Shown piece by piece: positions 1 to 11,911 of a DNA stretch of 64,000 nt. Source of the DNA: Raphanus sativus (lineage: Eukaryota > Streptophyta > Magnoliopsida > Brassicales > Brassicaceae); contig NC_079516.1 in NCBI RefSeq assembly GCF_000801105.2, forward strand, positions 6,572,001 to 6,636,000, written 5' to 3'. Within the stretch, counting starts at the first letter, position 1. The number at the start of each line of letters is the position of its first letter. The notes under the pieces were generated by a model. The model made no database searches. It was not told where the DNA came from and worked only from the letters and a program-made list of their open reading frames with translations. A program made the position numbers and the translations under genes.

Positions 1-541
1 ACTACAGATCTTCATTACAAATCTTCCATTAAAGAGAAAAAAAAAAGATGAAAAAGTTAAAGATGAAATTATGGTCCATACATATCGACCATTAAAGAGA
101 GAGAGAAAATAAGATCAAATTTGTGGGACCCATTTTGTTAGAAGAATAAGTTTAGTTAGTGATAGTTAGCTTGTAATCATGATAAACTGCCTTAGGAGCA
201 ATAACTGCTCTATTTTGTAATAAAAACTCAGAAACTGTCCTATAGTGTAAATGACTCTTTTTATTACATTCCATTTTTAACACTATAACGATAATTTCAA
301 ATTTTAATTTTATTCTAATTTTATATTCAAAAATGAAATTAGTACTAAGAATAATTATTATTTTATTTTTGAAATAAAATTATACGTTATTTTATGTACA
401 AAATGAAATATTGTTGGAGGGGATTTCATTTCAAACTTCATTTTAAAATAGAAAATGAAGTATAATTAAAGATCCCACTTATTATATGTATGTTTATTTG
501 TAAAAGTATTATATTGATCTTGTGTCGCAACTCAAGATATA
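1..541. other. AT-rich intergenic sequence
   Basis: No coding frame, RNA gene or repeat structure that I can support. The composition is strongly AT-rich. Confidence 0.6.
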
Positions 542-1003
542 TACTCCCTCTGTTATCATATAAGTGTCATTTTGACTCATTGCACACTAATTAAGAAAAC
601 TGGTTAAAATTCACTTATACCCTTAATAACTTCAATTATTTACAGATTTATTTATTGTAATTATTTATCATCGTTGTATTTAGTTTGGTCAATAGTCTTG
701 AAATAATTGAATGCATTTTAGAAACCAAAGCACTTAAACGTGTAACATTGATTTAGCAAAGCTTTTTATAGATCTTAACTAATCAACAAAAAAACTCAGA
801 AGATAAATGTTACGTTGACGATTTACGAGTACTATAATTAAAATGACTTTTAGAATTTCATATTTTACGATTATTTGGTCAATTTAATATGAGGTTAGAA
901 TTGGCAATATATCAAAACAATTGCATTGAATTCCGAGAATGACACTCTTTTAGCAACAAAAAAATTGTGTCAAAATGACACTTATTCGATAACGGAGGGA
1001 GTA
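542..1003. mobile_element. Stowaway-like MITE
   Basis: The two ends are inverted copies: CTCCCTCTGTTATC at the left and GATAACGGAGGGAG at the right, each followed inward by a matching tract around AAGTGTCATTTTGAC / GTCAAAATGACACTT. TA dinucleotides flank both ends. The element is about 460 bp and has no ORF. CTCCCTC ends with a TA target are typical of Tc1/mariner-derived Stowaway MITEs. The assignment to that family is inference from the ends. Confidence 0.8.
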
Positions 1004-3395
1004 TAATATCAGGATTCAGAAATATCAGTACAATAATTTCAGAACACCATCACTTATACCAAGATAATCTAAACACTAGGTGTTTCGCCTGCCAATATGT
1101 CCATAAAAATATAATTATTTATTAATACATGCATTATTAAAATATTATAGTAATAAGTTATTATTTATGTTTTCATCTGAAAATTCTTTCATGTTTTTTA
1201 TTCCAGATATTTCTTTCAGTCTTTTCAGTTTTCTTTAACATAACTTAGGAGTTAAAATGACCCATATAGCCATCAATCTTGCTCCAAATATTTATTTCAG
1301 AATTTCTAAATGGCTTAGTCAACATAAATTAGGAGTTAAAATGACCAATATTAAAAATAATTTAGAGTTTAATGGCTAAAATTTAGTTAAAAGTTCTTTT
1401 GACTTTACTTTAAAAGTTCAAGATTTTTTAGTGCTGTTTTCTCTTAAATATATATCTTAATATTCATCGCATTAGATTGTTCAACTATAACGCACTAAAC
1501 ATTATAAGTAACAGTTTACAAAAAAAAGAAAAAAAACATTATAACAACTAATAAACATATTTCTTAACCATGATATGTTTTGTAAATAATTTTCATTTTA
1601 TTAAATACAAATATTATTAAGTACATGAATAGATTGTTGAAGACAAAATACATATATATATATAACAATATGTTAATATGATGTTTGTTCAGTATATTGT
1701 AAAGAACTAGTACTGCATGGTTCCGCTCTTCAAAAACATTCTATTTTATCATCAATCTAATCACCGCTCACGTTTTTTCTTTTTCTTATCAATGAATAGA
1801 TGTTTTTACTTGTATGACTTAGATGACAAACTCTATATATTATTTGAATATCAATTAATTTTATTTGTTTTCTAGCAGCAATTGTGAATGTCTACGATTA
1901 AAACAGTAGACTTAAGATGGGCTTCATAAATATTGAAATTTAAGATGAAAATACTAAGAAATACAAATAAACAAAACAAAAAGTATGTTGAAAAAGAAAA
2001 GGAGATCGCGCGAGTATTTAATTGTGTTTGTATTTAATGATATATTTTTAAATGTAGCCGTATTTGTAAATGTAAATGTTATACTTGTACTCAATTTTAA
2101 ATTTAAGCATTTTAGCGTAAAATGTATCACCGGTATTAGGTATTATATAAAAAACTAACATTTATATAATAAGATCTATGTCTAAGGTATATTAGCGAAC
2201 AATTTTTTTAAGCGAAAAGTACGGAAATAGACAATTATGAATTAACATGCTATTTATAAATGAGACATTAGATATAACATTTGTATGAAGATAAAATGAT
2301 TGTTAACTTTTATTAAATTTGGAACATATATGTATTAAGATTTCAATTTATAAGAAAATAAAATGAAAATTAAATTTGATGTAACTGATAAGAAATTATA
2401 AATGGACTTAAGTTTGTGTACATTTAAACCACACCCTTGTGGATGTTTGTTTTTATTTATGTAAATAAATATTTATTTTGTCTAAGTGATAATATATGTT
2501 TTAAAAAATTACCTATGTTAAATAATTATTTAATAACATTTAAAAGCATAGTAATTTTATATTGTTTAGTTTTATTTTGTCTTGTAAACTCTCAATTGTA
2601 TCACCACCATTTTTATAATATGACATGTGCAGTCATACAAATTTTTATTTTGTTTTTTTTATGGATCAAAATTTTATGATAATGTGTAGTAAATTATTTT
2701 GTATACATTGTAAGTTGATGAATGATTATAATGATGCATGTAATCTATGTATGTAGGTAAAGAAGAAGAAGTTGTTCATAAAAGAAAAGAGTAAAGTGAG
2801 TTGTGGGGAGAATGAGACAAAATGTAACTTATATTGTTACATAAATATTTTGTGTATATTATTGATGTTTATTAATGTTTATAATATTACTATGAAATAG
2901 GTAAGTTAAAATATTTATATTGAATTTATTGTGAATTTAGTTTAGGAAATATTTTATTACTTTTGAAAAATACATGGAAAACATATAATTAAGAGTATGT
3001 ATTACTTCATTAATTTTGGAAAAAACTAAAATTACATAAAATAGATTCATTAATTACTTTAGTGACATTAAATAGATTCTTCATTATTCCCAACAAAGAT
3101 ATCTTGATTTGCTCATTGTTTTATGGTTTCGTGTATTTGAATGTTGCTCAGACGATTAAGGTTTCGTGTTGATACAAAAAATAAAAGAAAATGTGTTGAT
3201 ACAAAAAATAAAAGAAAAACGGAAATGGTTGTTTTTAATATTATTTCATGGACAACAATACTTATATAGAAATACAATGATAAGATTAAGAACCTTTCTA
3301 GAACATAGGATTAAGCAGCTATGGTGGACATCCATACAATTCTTTGTAACAGTTTTAAGTCTGTTACTGTTATTACCATCAATACAAATATGTTT
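1004..3395. other. AT-rich intergenic sequence with short direct repeats
   Basis: No supported gene. A 24-bp motif (TTAGGAGTTAAAATGACC core) occurs at about 1239 and 1323, and a 27-bp tandem unit containing GTTGATACAAAAAATAAAAG occurs at 3166 and 3193. The short open frames here have AT-driven composition (F, I, Y, K, N) and no domain I recognise. Confidence 0.55.
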
Positions 3396-5662
3396 TTAAT
3401 TTAAAGTGCTCACAACTACATCCAACAATCCTTTGAAATTCTCAACGGAACTTCCTTTCGCAGAGACAGCTTGGTGGGCTTGTTCTCTAAGCTTCTCAAC
3501 ATTGCTCTTCATCTTCTTACCATCATCTTGAACCAAAACTTGATCCAAACATTTCACGAATCCATCTCTCGTAAAGACTCCACCGATAATCATCATTCCA
3601 ATCTCCCAGATAACCTCCACTGCTCTTCCGTTGAGTCCATTATCACCAATACACGGCCTGCAAATCATCGGCACACCTCCGGACACACTCTCCAACATGG
3701 AGTTCCATCCACAATGCGTCACATACACACCCGTTGATTCGTGTTTCAGCAGTTCAACTTGCGGAACCCATGGAACCACTATCCCTTGCTCTCTTGTCCG
3801 TTCCAAAAACCCTTTTGGTAACTGAACCATGTTCTTTTCCTTGAGCGACCAGACAAACGGAACATTGCTTGATTCCAATCCTTCCGCTATCGCCACAAGC
3901 TCTCCAGGAGGCGGCGTCATGACTGTACCAAAGCTAATGTACGCTACAGAAGCAGTCCCCTGCTTCTTGATCCAAGCCAAGCTGTTATAAGGATCTTGCA
4001 CCGGTGTCTCCGTTTGAGATGTAGATGATAACAACGCGAGAGGACCAATGCTAAAGAAACGTTTGAACTCTGACTTGAGGTTATTGGTTAATGTAGGATC
4101 CAACTCTTCGAATGAAGTGACGAAAACTGCATCGGCACGAGGTAAAGCAAGACCCATTCGGTGCAACGTGTCTGAGAAAGCAGAGTCTAAGTTCCCAACC
4201 ACAACTCCGTCTGGTGTGTCCTTGACTCTGTACTTCTCCATCCCTGGGATAAACCCTAGTGTCTCCTCCATACACCCATCTACTTCTGTAGAAGGAATCA
4301 AAATCAATACCATATATATATATACACACATGTATACTGCACAATCTTCAAATCACAATTTTAGTCAGAGGTGGGTAAAAAAGAACCGAATCAAACCAAA
4401 CCGCCCAGCCGAAGCCAATAAAATTAAGAATTGATATATTTACCCACTTAACCTTAACATAATTTTATTTTAAAAAAAACTTAACATAATTGTATACATC
4501 TTATTTCTAAATTGATAGAGTAAAAACCACTAAAAATAAAAAAATATGAATCTAGAACATTAACATCAAAATCAGAAATTATTTATGATATTTATATTAG
4601 TTTTGAAGAAAATTAATATAAAATATTGAATTACATATTCTACATTTTAATTTTGATGTTTTGCTTTATATTTAAATATGGAGAATAAAGATTTAGCTCA
4701 AATGATGATTTATTTATGTTTTTAGAAATTATATTTTTATAGGTGAACTAGAATGAAACTAAAAATTCAACTCGACTGAGCTGAACAAACACAAATAAAA
4801 CTAAATCAAATTAAACTAATTTAGTTTGATTTTATTGAGCCTAAATAAACTAAACCGAATTGAACCTTTTTTAACTAAGTAACTTATATTCTTTTAATTA
4901 CTAAGGACGAAAACATAAATGGTAGTTTAGTCATTTTAATTATTATTATTTTTGTGCCAAAAAAGTTATTATTTTTTTGCTAAATTTTGTAGTCTTTTTT
5001 ATTAGGACTTCTTTGTTAAATAACCAAAAACAAAAACAAAATTAGGGTTTTAGAGAGATGGTAGAGAGAGATAGGAATAGAAAAGGGGACAGAGAGAGTG
5101 TTTTTGGTTACTGATTTAATTTTGGTTTTTTTTTAGGTCACTGGGTGCAATTTCTCTTTTTATTATTACCATTCACACCTATGGCATCTCTGATGCGATC
5201 TGTATAGAGATGAGCAGTCATCGAGTTTGGTCCGGCTGCCCAAAACGCAACCCATGTCGCCTTCATCTCTGCCGCCATATCCGAAGCGAACCAGAAGAAC
5301 GCATCCGTTAACAAGCACGTTACTTTCTTACCAACGTCACTCTCCGCGGACGCGACCGCTTTTCGGAAATTTTCAGGCGCCGCTACGATAAACAGCTCGA
5401 ACGCCTCATGTGGTCTTCCGGACAATACGTATCCCTCCGAAACGCCGTCGGCGACTTCATGGACTCGGATGTTCGATGGAAGATCTGAGAGGAACAATGA
5501 GGAGTTGGATTTAGCGGTGTTTAAGAAGGAGAAGAGTGTGGTGGGAGAGGCGGAGGCGAGACGGCGTGTTACGTCGAGGAGAACAGGGGAGTGAGAGCCG
5601 AAGGGGAACGCGAGAATGGCTACGTGGGAGTCTGTGGTTGGCTGCTCGCTGGTGTTGGCCAT
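3396..5662 (-). CDS. UGT78D: UGT78D-type flavonoid 3-O-glycosyltransferase (two exons)
   Basis: This encodes a family-1 UDP-sugar glycosyltransferase close to Arabidopsis UGT78D1/D2, cytosolic enzymes that put sugars on the 3-hydroxyl of flavonols or anthocyanidins. Exon 1 is 5662-5170 and exon 2 is 4285-3396; the intron has GT (donor GTAATA) and AG (CTACAG) borders and restores the family sequence. The product is 460 aa, the family length. I see the N-terminal catalytic His (H24 in PFGSHSP), the partner Asp (D120 in TDAFFWF) and a complete 44-residue PSPG box (residues 337-380, THCGWNS core). The last PSPG residue is Asn, as I recall for the rhamnosyltransferase UGT78D1, rather than the Gln of glucosyltransferases, so a rhamnosyl donor is plausible. 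The start at 5662 fits the family; an upstream in-frame ATG at 5710 would add 16 residues. It lies outside the Arabidopsis chromosome 3 synteny seen further right. Confidence 0.88.
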
Positions 5663-5948
5663 GGTTGTGACTTGTGAGTACGAGGAGACAAGGGGGTTGA
5701 GACACAGCAATAAATAGGAGAGTGGAATGGCTTACTCAGTGATGAGTCACCGAGCAATAAAGCTCGTAAATGGTGGTTGGTTGGTAATTAATACATGTCT
5801 CTCCTTAACTTTTTTTTTTAGTTTTTGCTTAAAAAATACTCTGTTATTAAATATGTTGATGATGAAAACAAAATTTAAATGACAAGTACACGTGTATATT
5901 AATACTAAAATATATTTTTTGGAAAATAAATCAGTTTTGTCTTACCTG

Positions 5949-6534
5949 CAGACCAGTCCCTCCCCATAAAGCATATGAAGCTTCAGCTTTAAGCCACAAT
6001 TAGTTTAAGTATTTTTAGGGCCACAAACATTAATTCATGTATAAACTAAATACTAATTGATGATTCATTTTATATGTTACATGTGTTTGAAGACTTAGTT
6101 AGATAAACTATAAAGATTTTCAATCTTATATTCATTGTTATTCCTTTAAACTTCTAATAATTTATATATATATATATCTTCTTAGTCTCTTTCTATAAAA
6201 AAATCATTGCTGAGCTTATAATCGTGTTTTTACCTTTCATAGTTATCAATATTTTTCAAAACTTATTATAATTAATATAAACCTGTAAATAATACAACAA
6301 CTACAAACCTAATTTATTTCATAATAGATATTATGAATAAAACTAAATCAATTTTCCCTATGTAAAAAAAACATGATATATCATATTTAAAATGGTTAAA
6401 AATATTTGTTTTTTTTAACAACCAACTTTAAAAGGGTTTAAAATATTTGTTGTTTAAGAATATACATAAAGGCCACAATTTTCTATATTGCATTAGGCCT
6501 CCAAATATTTAGGGACGGCACTGCGTAGAGCATC
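5949..6534. mobile_element. Non-autonomous hAT-like element
   Basis: The ends are imperfect inverted repeats (GCAGACCAGTCCCT at left; AGGGACGGCACTGC at right). Subterminal GGGCCACAA and AGGCCTCCAAAT tracts resemble a common crucifer repeat whose ends read CAGGGCCGGCCCTG. The same type of sequence appears inside the RPA-like pseudogene at 12123-12284. No coding frame. The superfamily is a guess from the ends. Confidence 0.45.
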
Positions 6535-6535
6535 T

Positions 6536-6722
6536 CTATCCCCACTCCATAATTTACTCCATTTATAGAGTAAATGGAATGAGAAATGGAGTAGTGAACA
6601 AAAAATAAAGGCACTACTCTATAAATGGAGTAATGCCTTTATTTTTTGTTCATCACTCCATTTTCCACTCCATTTACCGTATAAATGGAGTAAATTATGG
6701 AGTGAGGATGGAGATGCTCTTA
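6536..6722. mobile_element. Foldback MITE (near-perfect palindrome)
   Basis: About 187 bp fold almost end to end. The left side starts TAGAGCATCTCTATCCCCAC and the right side ends GTGAGGATGGAGATGCTCTTA. The inner arms carry repeated ACTCCATTTAT / ATAAATGGAGT blocks around a short centre. Similar GAGCATCTCCAACC ends occur at 17098, just before the assembly gap. No coding capacity. Confidence 0.8.
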
Positions 6723-7365
6723 CCTGCCTCAAATACGAGTATGGCTGCCTTTTCCAATCACTTTCTATGTTTGACGTAACAAAAATATATCATATCATAT
6801 ATAAGATTATTTGACATTTTGTTATTTCGAATTGGTCAAGAAACAAAATATTTATTTCCTTGTCATTGTAATGATTTTGGTGAAAGGACATGTTTCTTCA
6901 TTTGTACATGTATTTTTTTCATAGAAAATATTATACGATTTTATTTAACAGGATATTTGTATCTGTTTTTAGTAACAAATTGAGTATTTCAGAAAAAAAA
7001 GAAGAAATAATTATCATTTCAGAAGAGGAAACGAAATGTAGGTACAATAGTAGGAAAAGTAGCATTGAGTACGTAGTTAATGTTGAGTTTCTACTTTCTC
7101 GATGAAATGTAACATGTGTTTCGCATGGCCCTTCCATGATAAGATAATAATAAATAATAGGAGTACGTACTAATTAGTGGTAGTTGTTGTGGTAGGTAAA
7201 ATTCGTGGTTCACATATCTTGTAGAGGCTCTGATTGATGACATAAGTGTGTTTACGTAGAATCCAATCTCCTAATTTGTCGGGAAGTCGCAAAAATAAAT
7301 GTTATGATTTGGGCAAAAAGCCCATGTATTGATACTTCCGTTTTATATATAGGAATGTCGGTAAT

Positions 7366-7460
7366 TCTATTAAAATATGATCCACACGTATTTTTCAATT
7401 GGTAGAAATTTTTTTCAAACATAAAAGATCTTTTTCTCTCAGGTAACAGATCTCTATTAT
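7366..7460. repeat. Dispersed repeat, copy 1
   Basis: A roughly 95-bp stretch beginning TTCTATTAAAATATGATCC and containing CACACGTATTTTT, TTGGTAGAAA and AACATAAAAGAT is repeated in the same orientation at 10548-10660. Probably part of an unnamed transposon. Confidence 0.6.
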
Positions 7461-7496
7461 TGTATGGATGACATTCAGCAATAGTCCACTGGAGTT

Positions 7497-8718
7497 CTAA
7501 ACATTTATATGTGTGTATACATATACTATATGTGTATGTAGTTATGGGTTCATAATTTTGTGTAAAACTCAACACAAAATTTTTAAACCCCAAAGTTTTA
7601 AGAAATTGAATTTTCCACAAATTATGAACTCCACAACTACATACACATTTATACGACTCTGTTGGTAGAACATGTATTCTCTCGTTATTGACTCTGGCGG
7701 AGCTTTGGGAGATCGATCATTTGACTCTTCCTTCTGCAAGATCCGACAAGCAAGTAAGGCTCTACACGTTTCTCTTATCTTTGACAATCACAGAGAATTC
7801 AGACTCTTACCTCTGGTGCCCGGGCGGTTCACAAAAGTCATCTTACTAGACTAGGGATGTCTACAATCTATTGAGACATGAGCAACCTTCGGTGGGTTGG
7901 TACAAAGAAGTATGGTTCTCTAGAGGAATTTTGAAGCATAGATTTCTTACTTGGCTGATGGCTCTCGATAGATCACCCACTCGAGATCACTTACTCCAAT
8001 GGGGAGCCATCTCTGAAATCGTGCATGTTATGCAACAACTCTCTTGAATCCCGATCGCATCTCTTTTTTTGCAGCTTCTCTTGGGATGTCTGGCTATCCT
8101 CTTCACAGAGGCTGCGCTTCTCGTCATCCATATTATGGGAAGAGATTCTACTTGAGCTACGAAACTTTGTGGGGAACAAAACTGCTAGAACAATACTCCT
8201 CCTTGCTTCGCAAGCAACGATTTATATCATATGGACTGAAAAAACAGCCAGCTACATCGTAACCTCTTTCGCTATGTTCTTTCGCTGATTGTGGAGATTG
8301 ATTAAATCATAAGAAGAAGGATAGCTAGTATTCGGCAAGAGGCTCCACTCCTCTCATATGTTTGGAATCTGGTTCTCTGTCGATCATCGACTCTCCGTTA
8401 ACTTAAATGTAGAAAGTTCTCCTGGACTTGAGCTCTGGGTTCTTCCTTCTTGTATTTTCTAGGTTTTCACTATTTATATTGGGTTCTTTTGATGTAATGG
8501 CTACTTAAGCCCACTGAGCATTGCTTGTACCTTTTTGCATTCTCCTACTTTTTAAAAGAAAATCTTTTATCAAAAAAAAACTACATACACATCTATAGTA
8601 TATACATATACATATATGGTTTTAAGAAACTTTGGGTTGGATTTTCCACAAAATTATGAATCCTACAACTACATACACATATGTAATATATATATATATA
8701 TACATATATAGATGTTTA
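7497..8718. repeat. Large inverted-repeat (foldback) element split by a LINE
   Basis: The left part (7497-7648) and the right part (8579-8718) are inverted copies at their outer ends (CTAAACAT...ATGTGTATGTAGTT against AACTACATACACAT...ATGTTTAG). The left part is itself a hairpin around 7530-7562 / 7615-7648. The LINE at 7649-8578 interrupts the structure, so the foldback is older than the LINE. Confidence 0.6.
7649..8578 (+). mobile_element. 5'-truncated LINE (non-LTR retrotransposon) with target-site duplication
   Basis: The insert is flanked by a 14-bp direct duplication, AACTACATACACAT, at 7635-7648 and 8579-8592, and ends in a run of A. Conceptual translation around 7880-8110 gives a plant LINE zinc-binding domain (zf-RVT): YKEVWFSRGILKHRF, then FLTWLMALDRSPTRD, then CNNSLESRSHLFF. 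Frames shift (near 8010) and stops interrupt it, so it is dead. Only the 3' end of a LINE is present, as usual for incomplete reverse transcription. Confidence 0.85.
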
Positions 8719-10547
8719 GACCCCATTAGAAATGCTCTCAGAGTACTCATCTATCTTGATTCTCATTACAGTACTTGCGTAGTTAGAATAAAAGAAGAAC
8801 AAAAGCATGTATCTATTCTATTAATTTTGCTGTTTGACCAGTTGATATATGTTGTGTCCAATTAAAAAAAAATTATATAACTACGTCTAATTATATCAAA
8901 ACATTAATCACTTTACAATTTTCTCTACCAAAAACAAAAACACTTATCACGTCTTCTTTCAAAAAAGGGATCATCATTTAATTTATCAGTAACCAACAAA
9001 TACAGAACTCAGACACAAAAACAGAGTACAAGCTATATCCATCTGTGGTTTATGAAATCACTGTGTAGTAATTTATTCCACTTAATGGTCTGTGACTACA
9101 AAAATTAAGACAAAGGCCATGTTCACGGGTAAGGCATCAGATTAAGCGTCTACGAGATATTGGCCGTGGTGATTTCGTCATGGGCGGAGGAAATCGAAGG
9201 TTGCAATTATTATTTTTTGAGTTTTGAATGTTTAAAACTGATCTTTTATGGTAGATCTATGTATTTGAGACATAACTAATACGTAATCACACAACAATTT
9301 GATAATTTACAGGGAAATAGTTGATGACCACCATGAAAATAGATTTACAAAGTGGAAACCCTAAAAAAAATTATGGGAGGATGATGAAGTAAATTACAGT
9401 TATGCCACTCATTAAAAAAAGATAAATTTAATTGAAATGCAAAACGAGCTTTTGTTGTATTTTCTTTTTGGCATACGAGCTTTTGTTGTATAGAATAGTC
9501 TCAAGCTTATTAATTACAAAACCCTATTTAACCAACAACATTTGCCATCAGGCCACTGATATTTTATTTTATTTATTAGATTCTGATCCCTTTTAAAAAT
9601 GGATATATTTTTGTTTTAATTTTCTTTTAGTAATTTAATTTTATATTGTAATTTACTTTGTAATCATATTTGTATATAAATCTTAATCAAAATATATTTT
9701 ATAAAATAATAAAAAATATGATAACAAGTATGTCGATTAACTTTTAAATTGTTAAAATAGATTTTGAATGAAATTTATACAAAAATATGATTATAAAGGA
9801 AAACACAAATATGATTAAAAAACATAAATAATATACCCACTCTATTGATATATGTTATGTCCACCTTTTAAATTTTATAACTTCCATTTAATCATCAATT
9901 CTATTAATACACATTAGATCAATTTAGATAACTGTCAAACTGCCAGATTATGGGTCTTTTAATACACTTGGAGTTGGAAGTTTAAACCGCAAATATATGT
10001 ATTTGTTTCTGCTTCTAATTTTTATTTTTATGGTGGAAAATATAATGAGTATTTTATTCGGGATGGGCGCGGGTTGGTAAATTTTGGATTGCTGGTACCC
10101 GCCAACCTGAAAAGTATTTAATAAATAAAAATAAAAATAAAAAGAAAAGTAAACACTTTTTTAAAATATGATAATTTGAAAAACAATTTTAAATTTTAAA
10201 AATATATAATTTTTTTCTATAAATTTTATTTTATATTTTTATAATAATTAAATTAAATAATTATTTTTAAAAAATTTATAACCCACGGATAACCGTAAAA
10301 TTAAATGAGGCGGGTTCTGGTACAAATTATTTGTTTGCGGGTTGTGCGGATCATAGTTTTTAATCAAAACAAAACTGAACCCCGTGGGTTGGCGGTTTCC
10401 TAACCGAACGTATACATGATTAATTTTTAAGTTGCTAATAAAATATATTTTGATTAAAATTTATACACAAAAAAACACAAATTTGAAAATTAAATTAAAA
10501 CAAAAAAATATATCCGCCCTTTAAAGGACGGATCAGAATCTAATAAT
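8719..10547. other. AT-rich intergenic sequence
   Basis: No supported gene. Degenerate transposon-like tracts are present, for example GGGCGCGGGTTGG near 10065 and GTGGGTTGGCGG near 10385, which look like the two ends of one small inverted element. Confidence 0.5.
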
Positions 10548-10660
10548 TCTATTAAAATATGGTCCACACGTATTTTTGTTTGGTAGAAAATTCTGCCAAC
10601 ATAATTTTCTTTTTTTTGACGAAACATAAAAGATTTTCTCTCTCTGGTGTCATAAATTTT
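10548..10660. repeat. Dispersed repeat, copy 2
   Basis: Direct copy of the repeat at 7366-7460, with an extra TTTTTTTTGACG insertion near 10611. Same order of blocks: TTCTATTAAAATATGGTCC, CACACGTATTTTT, TTGGTAGAAAA, AACATAAAAGAT. Confidence 0.6.
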
Positions 10661-10880
10661 ATTAGTAGTTTTAGTAGCCAAAAATAGTCAAGAAGTTTTA
10701 GTAGCCAAAAGCTAAACTCTAAGCCTAATCTCTTGTTTTGCTTACCTTAGATATATTAAAATGAAGTATCTTACGATATGAAATTGTATAAAATTTATAC
10801 ATTTTGACTTGCACGGGATATAGTTGGCTAAGTTGTGGTACAGCACTACTAAATGACAAAATAATAATTGAAAATCGCTA

Positions 10881-11423
10881 GGGTTCACTCTAGGGTGAAC
10901 CTTTAGGTTCAGCAACCAATAGAAATTTGTTATCTTAGATTGAATATCTTTTAAAAAGGAAACAAAATAATTGTCAAATAGCATATGTTTTTAAAATAAA
11001 TGGAAAATAAATAAAAATAGTAATTAACAGAAAATGAATTTTTGAAAAATAATTTTAAATCCGCCAGCAAAAAACTATACCCTAAACCCTAATCCTAACC
11101 CCTAAACTCTTGGGTAACCCTTAAACCCTTGGATAAATCATAAACTCTAATTCATAAATATCAAACTCTAAATCATAAAAACACTGAATTTTTTAATTCT
11201 AAATCTTAAACCTTTAGATAAATTCTAAACCTTAAGATTTATATATAGTTTTTTAAAATACATTTATACAATTGCTATTACTTTTATTTATTTTTATTTT
11301 TTTATTTTAAAACATAATATAACTTGACAATTATTTTGTTTTCTTTTTCAAAAGATATTCAATCTAAAATAACTAATTCCTATTGGTTGGTGAAACTTTA
11401 GATTCACCCTAGGGGGTGAACCC
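10881..11423. mobile_element. Long-TIR non-autonomous element (MULE-like) with degenerate CCCTAAA core
   Basis: Inverted arms of about 165 bp (10881-11045 and 11250-11423) match well, including GATTGAATATCTTTT and GAAACAAAATAATTGTCAA. Outer ends read GGGTTCACTCTAGGGTGAAC and its complement. The centre (about 11078-11130) has degenerate telomere-like CCCTAAACCCTAA repeats. Long arms suggest a Mutator-like element, but I see no clear 9-bp target duplication, so the superfamily is uncertain. Confidence 0.7.
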
Positions 11424-11911
11424 AAAAAAAAGTCTTATATTATTGATTACGAGATAGTGGAATGACATCTATATATCAAACACTAATTAAAAGGCCAATA
11501 TGAGCATCACCTAGGCTATCCACCTCAGCAATTTTAATCAACCAATCAGAAATTGTTTATCTTCCACGTCATTTTGGTTTGGGTTTTTTAACTTATTTGT
11601 GATAAACTGAAATCAAACAATAGTTGGCCCATAAGCCCAACTGGTGAAAGACGCACTCTCAATTATCAACATCCAGATTCTTCGTCTCCTTCTTCATCGA
11701 TATCTCCAACCCTCGACTTTTCATCTTCTTTTTTGAAACGATCATAGATTAAACCTCCGCATAACTCCATCTTTTACAATCAATCCTCCATCAAATCCCC
11801 ATTTATGGCTTCGTTTCGGTTTACTCCATCCATGTGTATATATATATATATGTTCTCTTCACCCCTTCCTCTTGATCGCTTTTTTCATCCACACAGAAAA
11901 TCTCTCACTCG

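Noticed and set aside
2437..2679. 80-aa frame
   Set aside because: AT-driven composition, no domain, no conserved features.
5663..5710. Upstream ATG (5710) as the UGT78D start
   Set aside because: The extra 16 residues do not match the family, whereas the ATG at 5662 gives the standard length and N-terminus.
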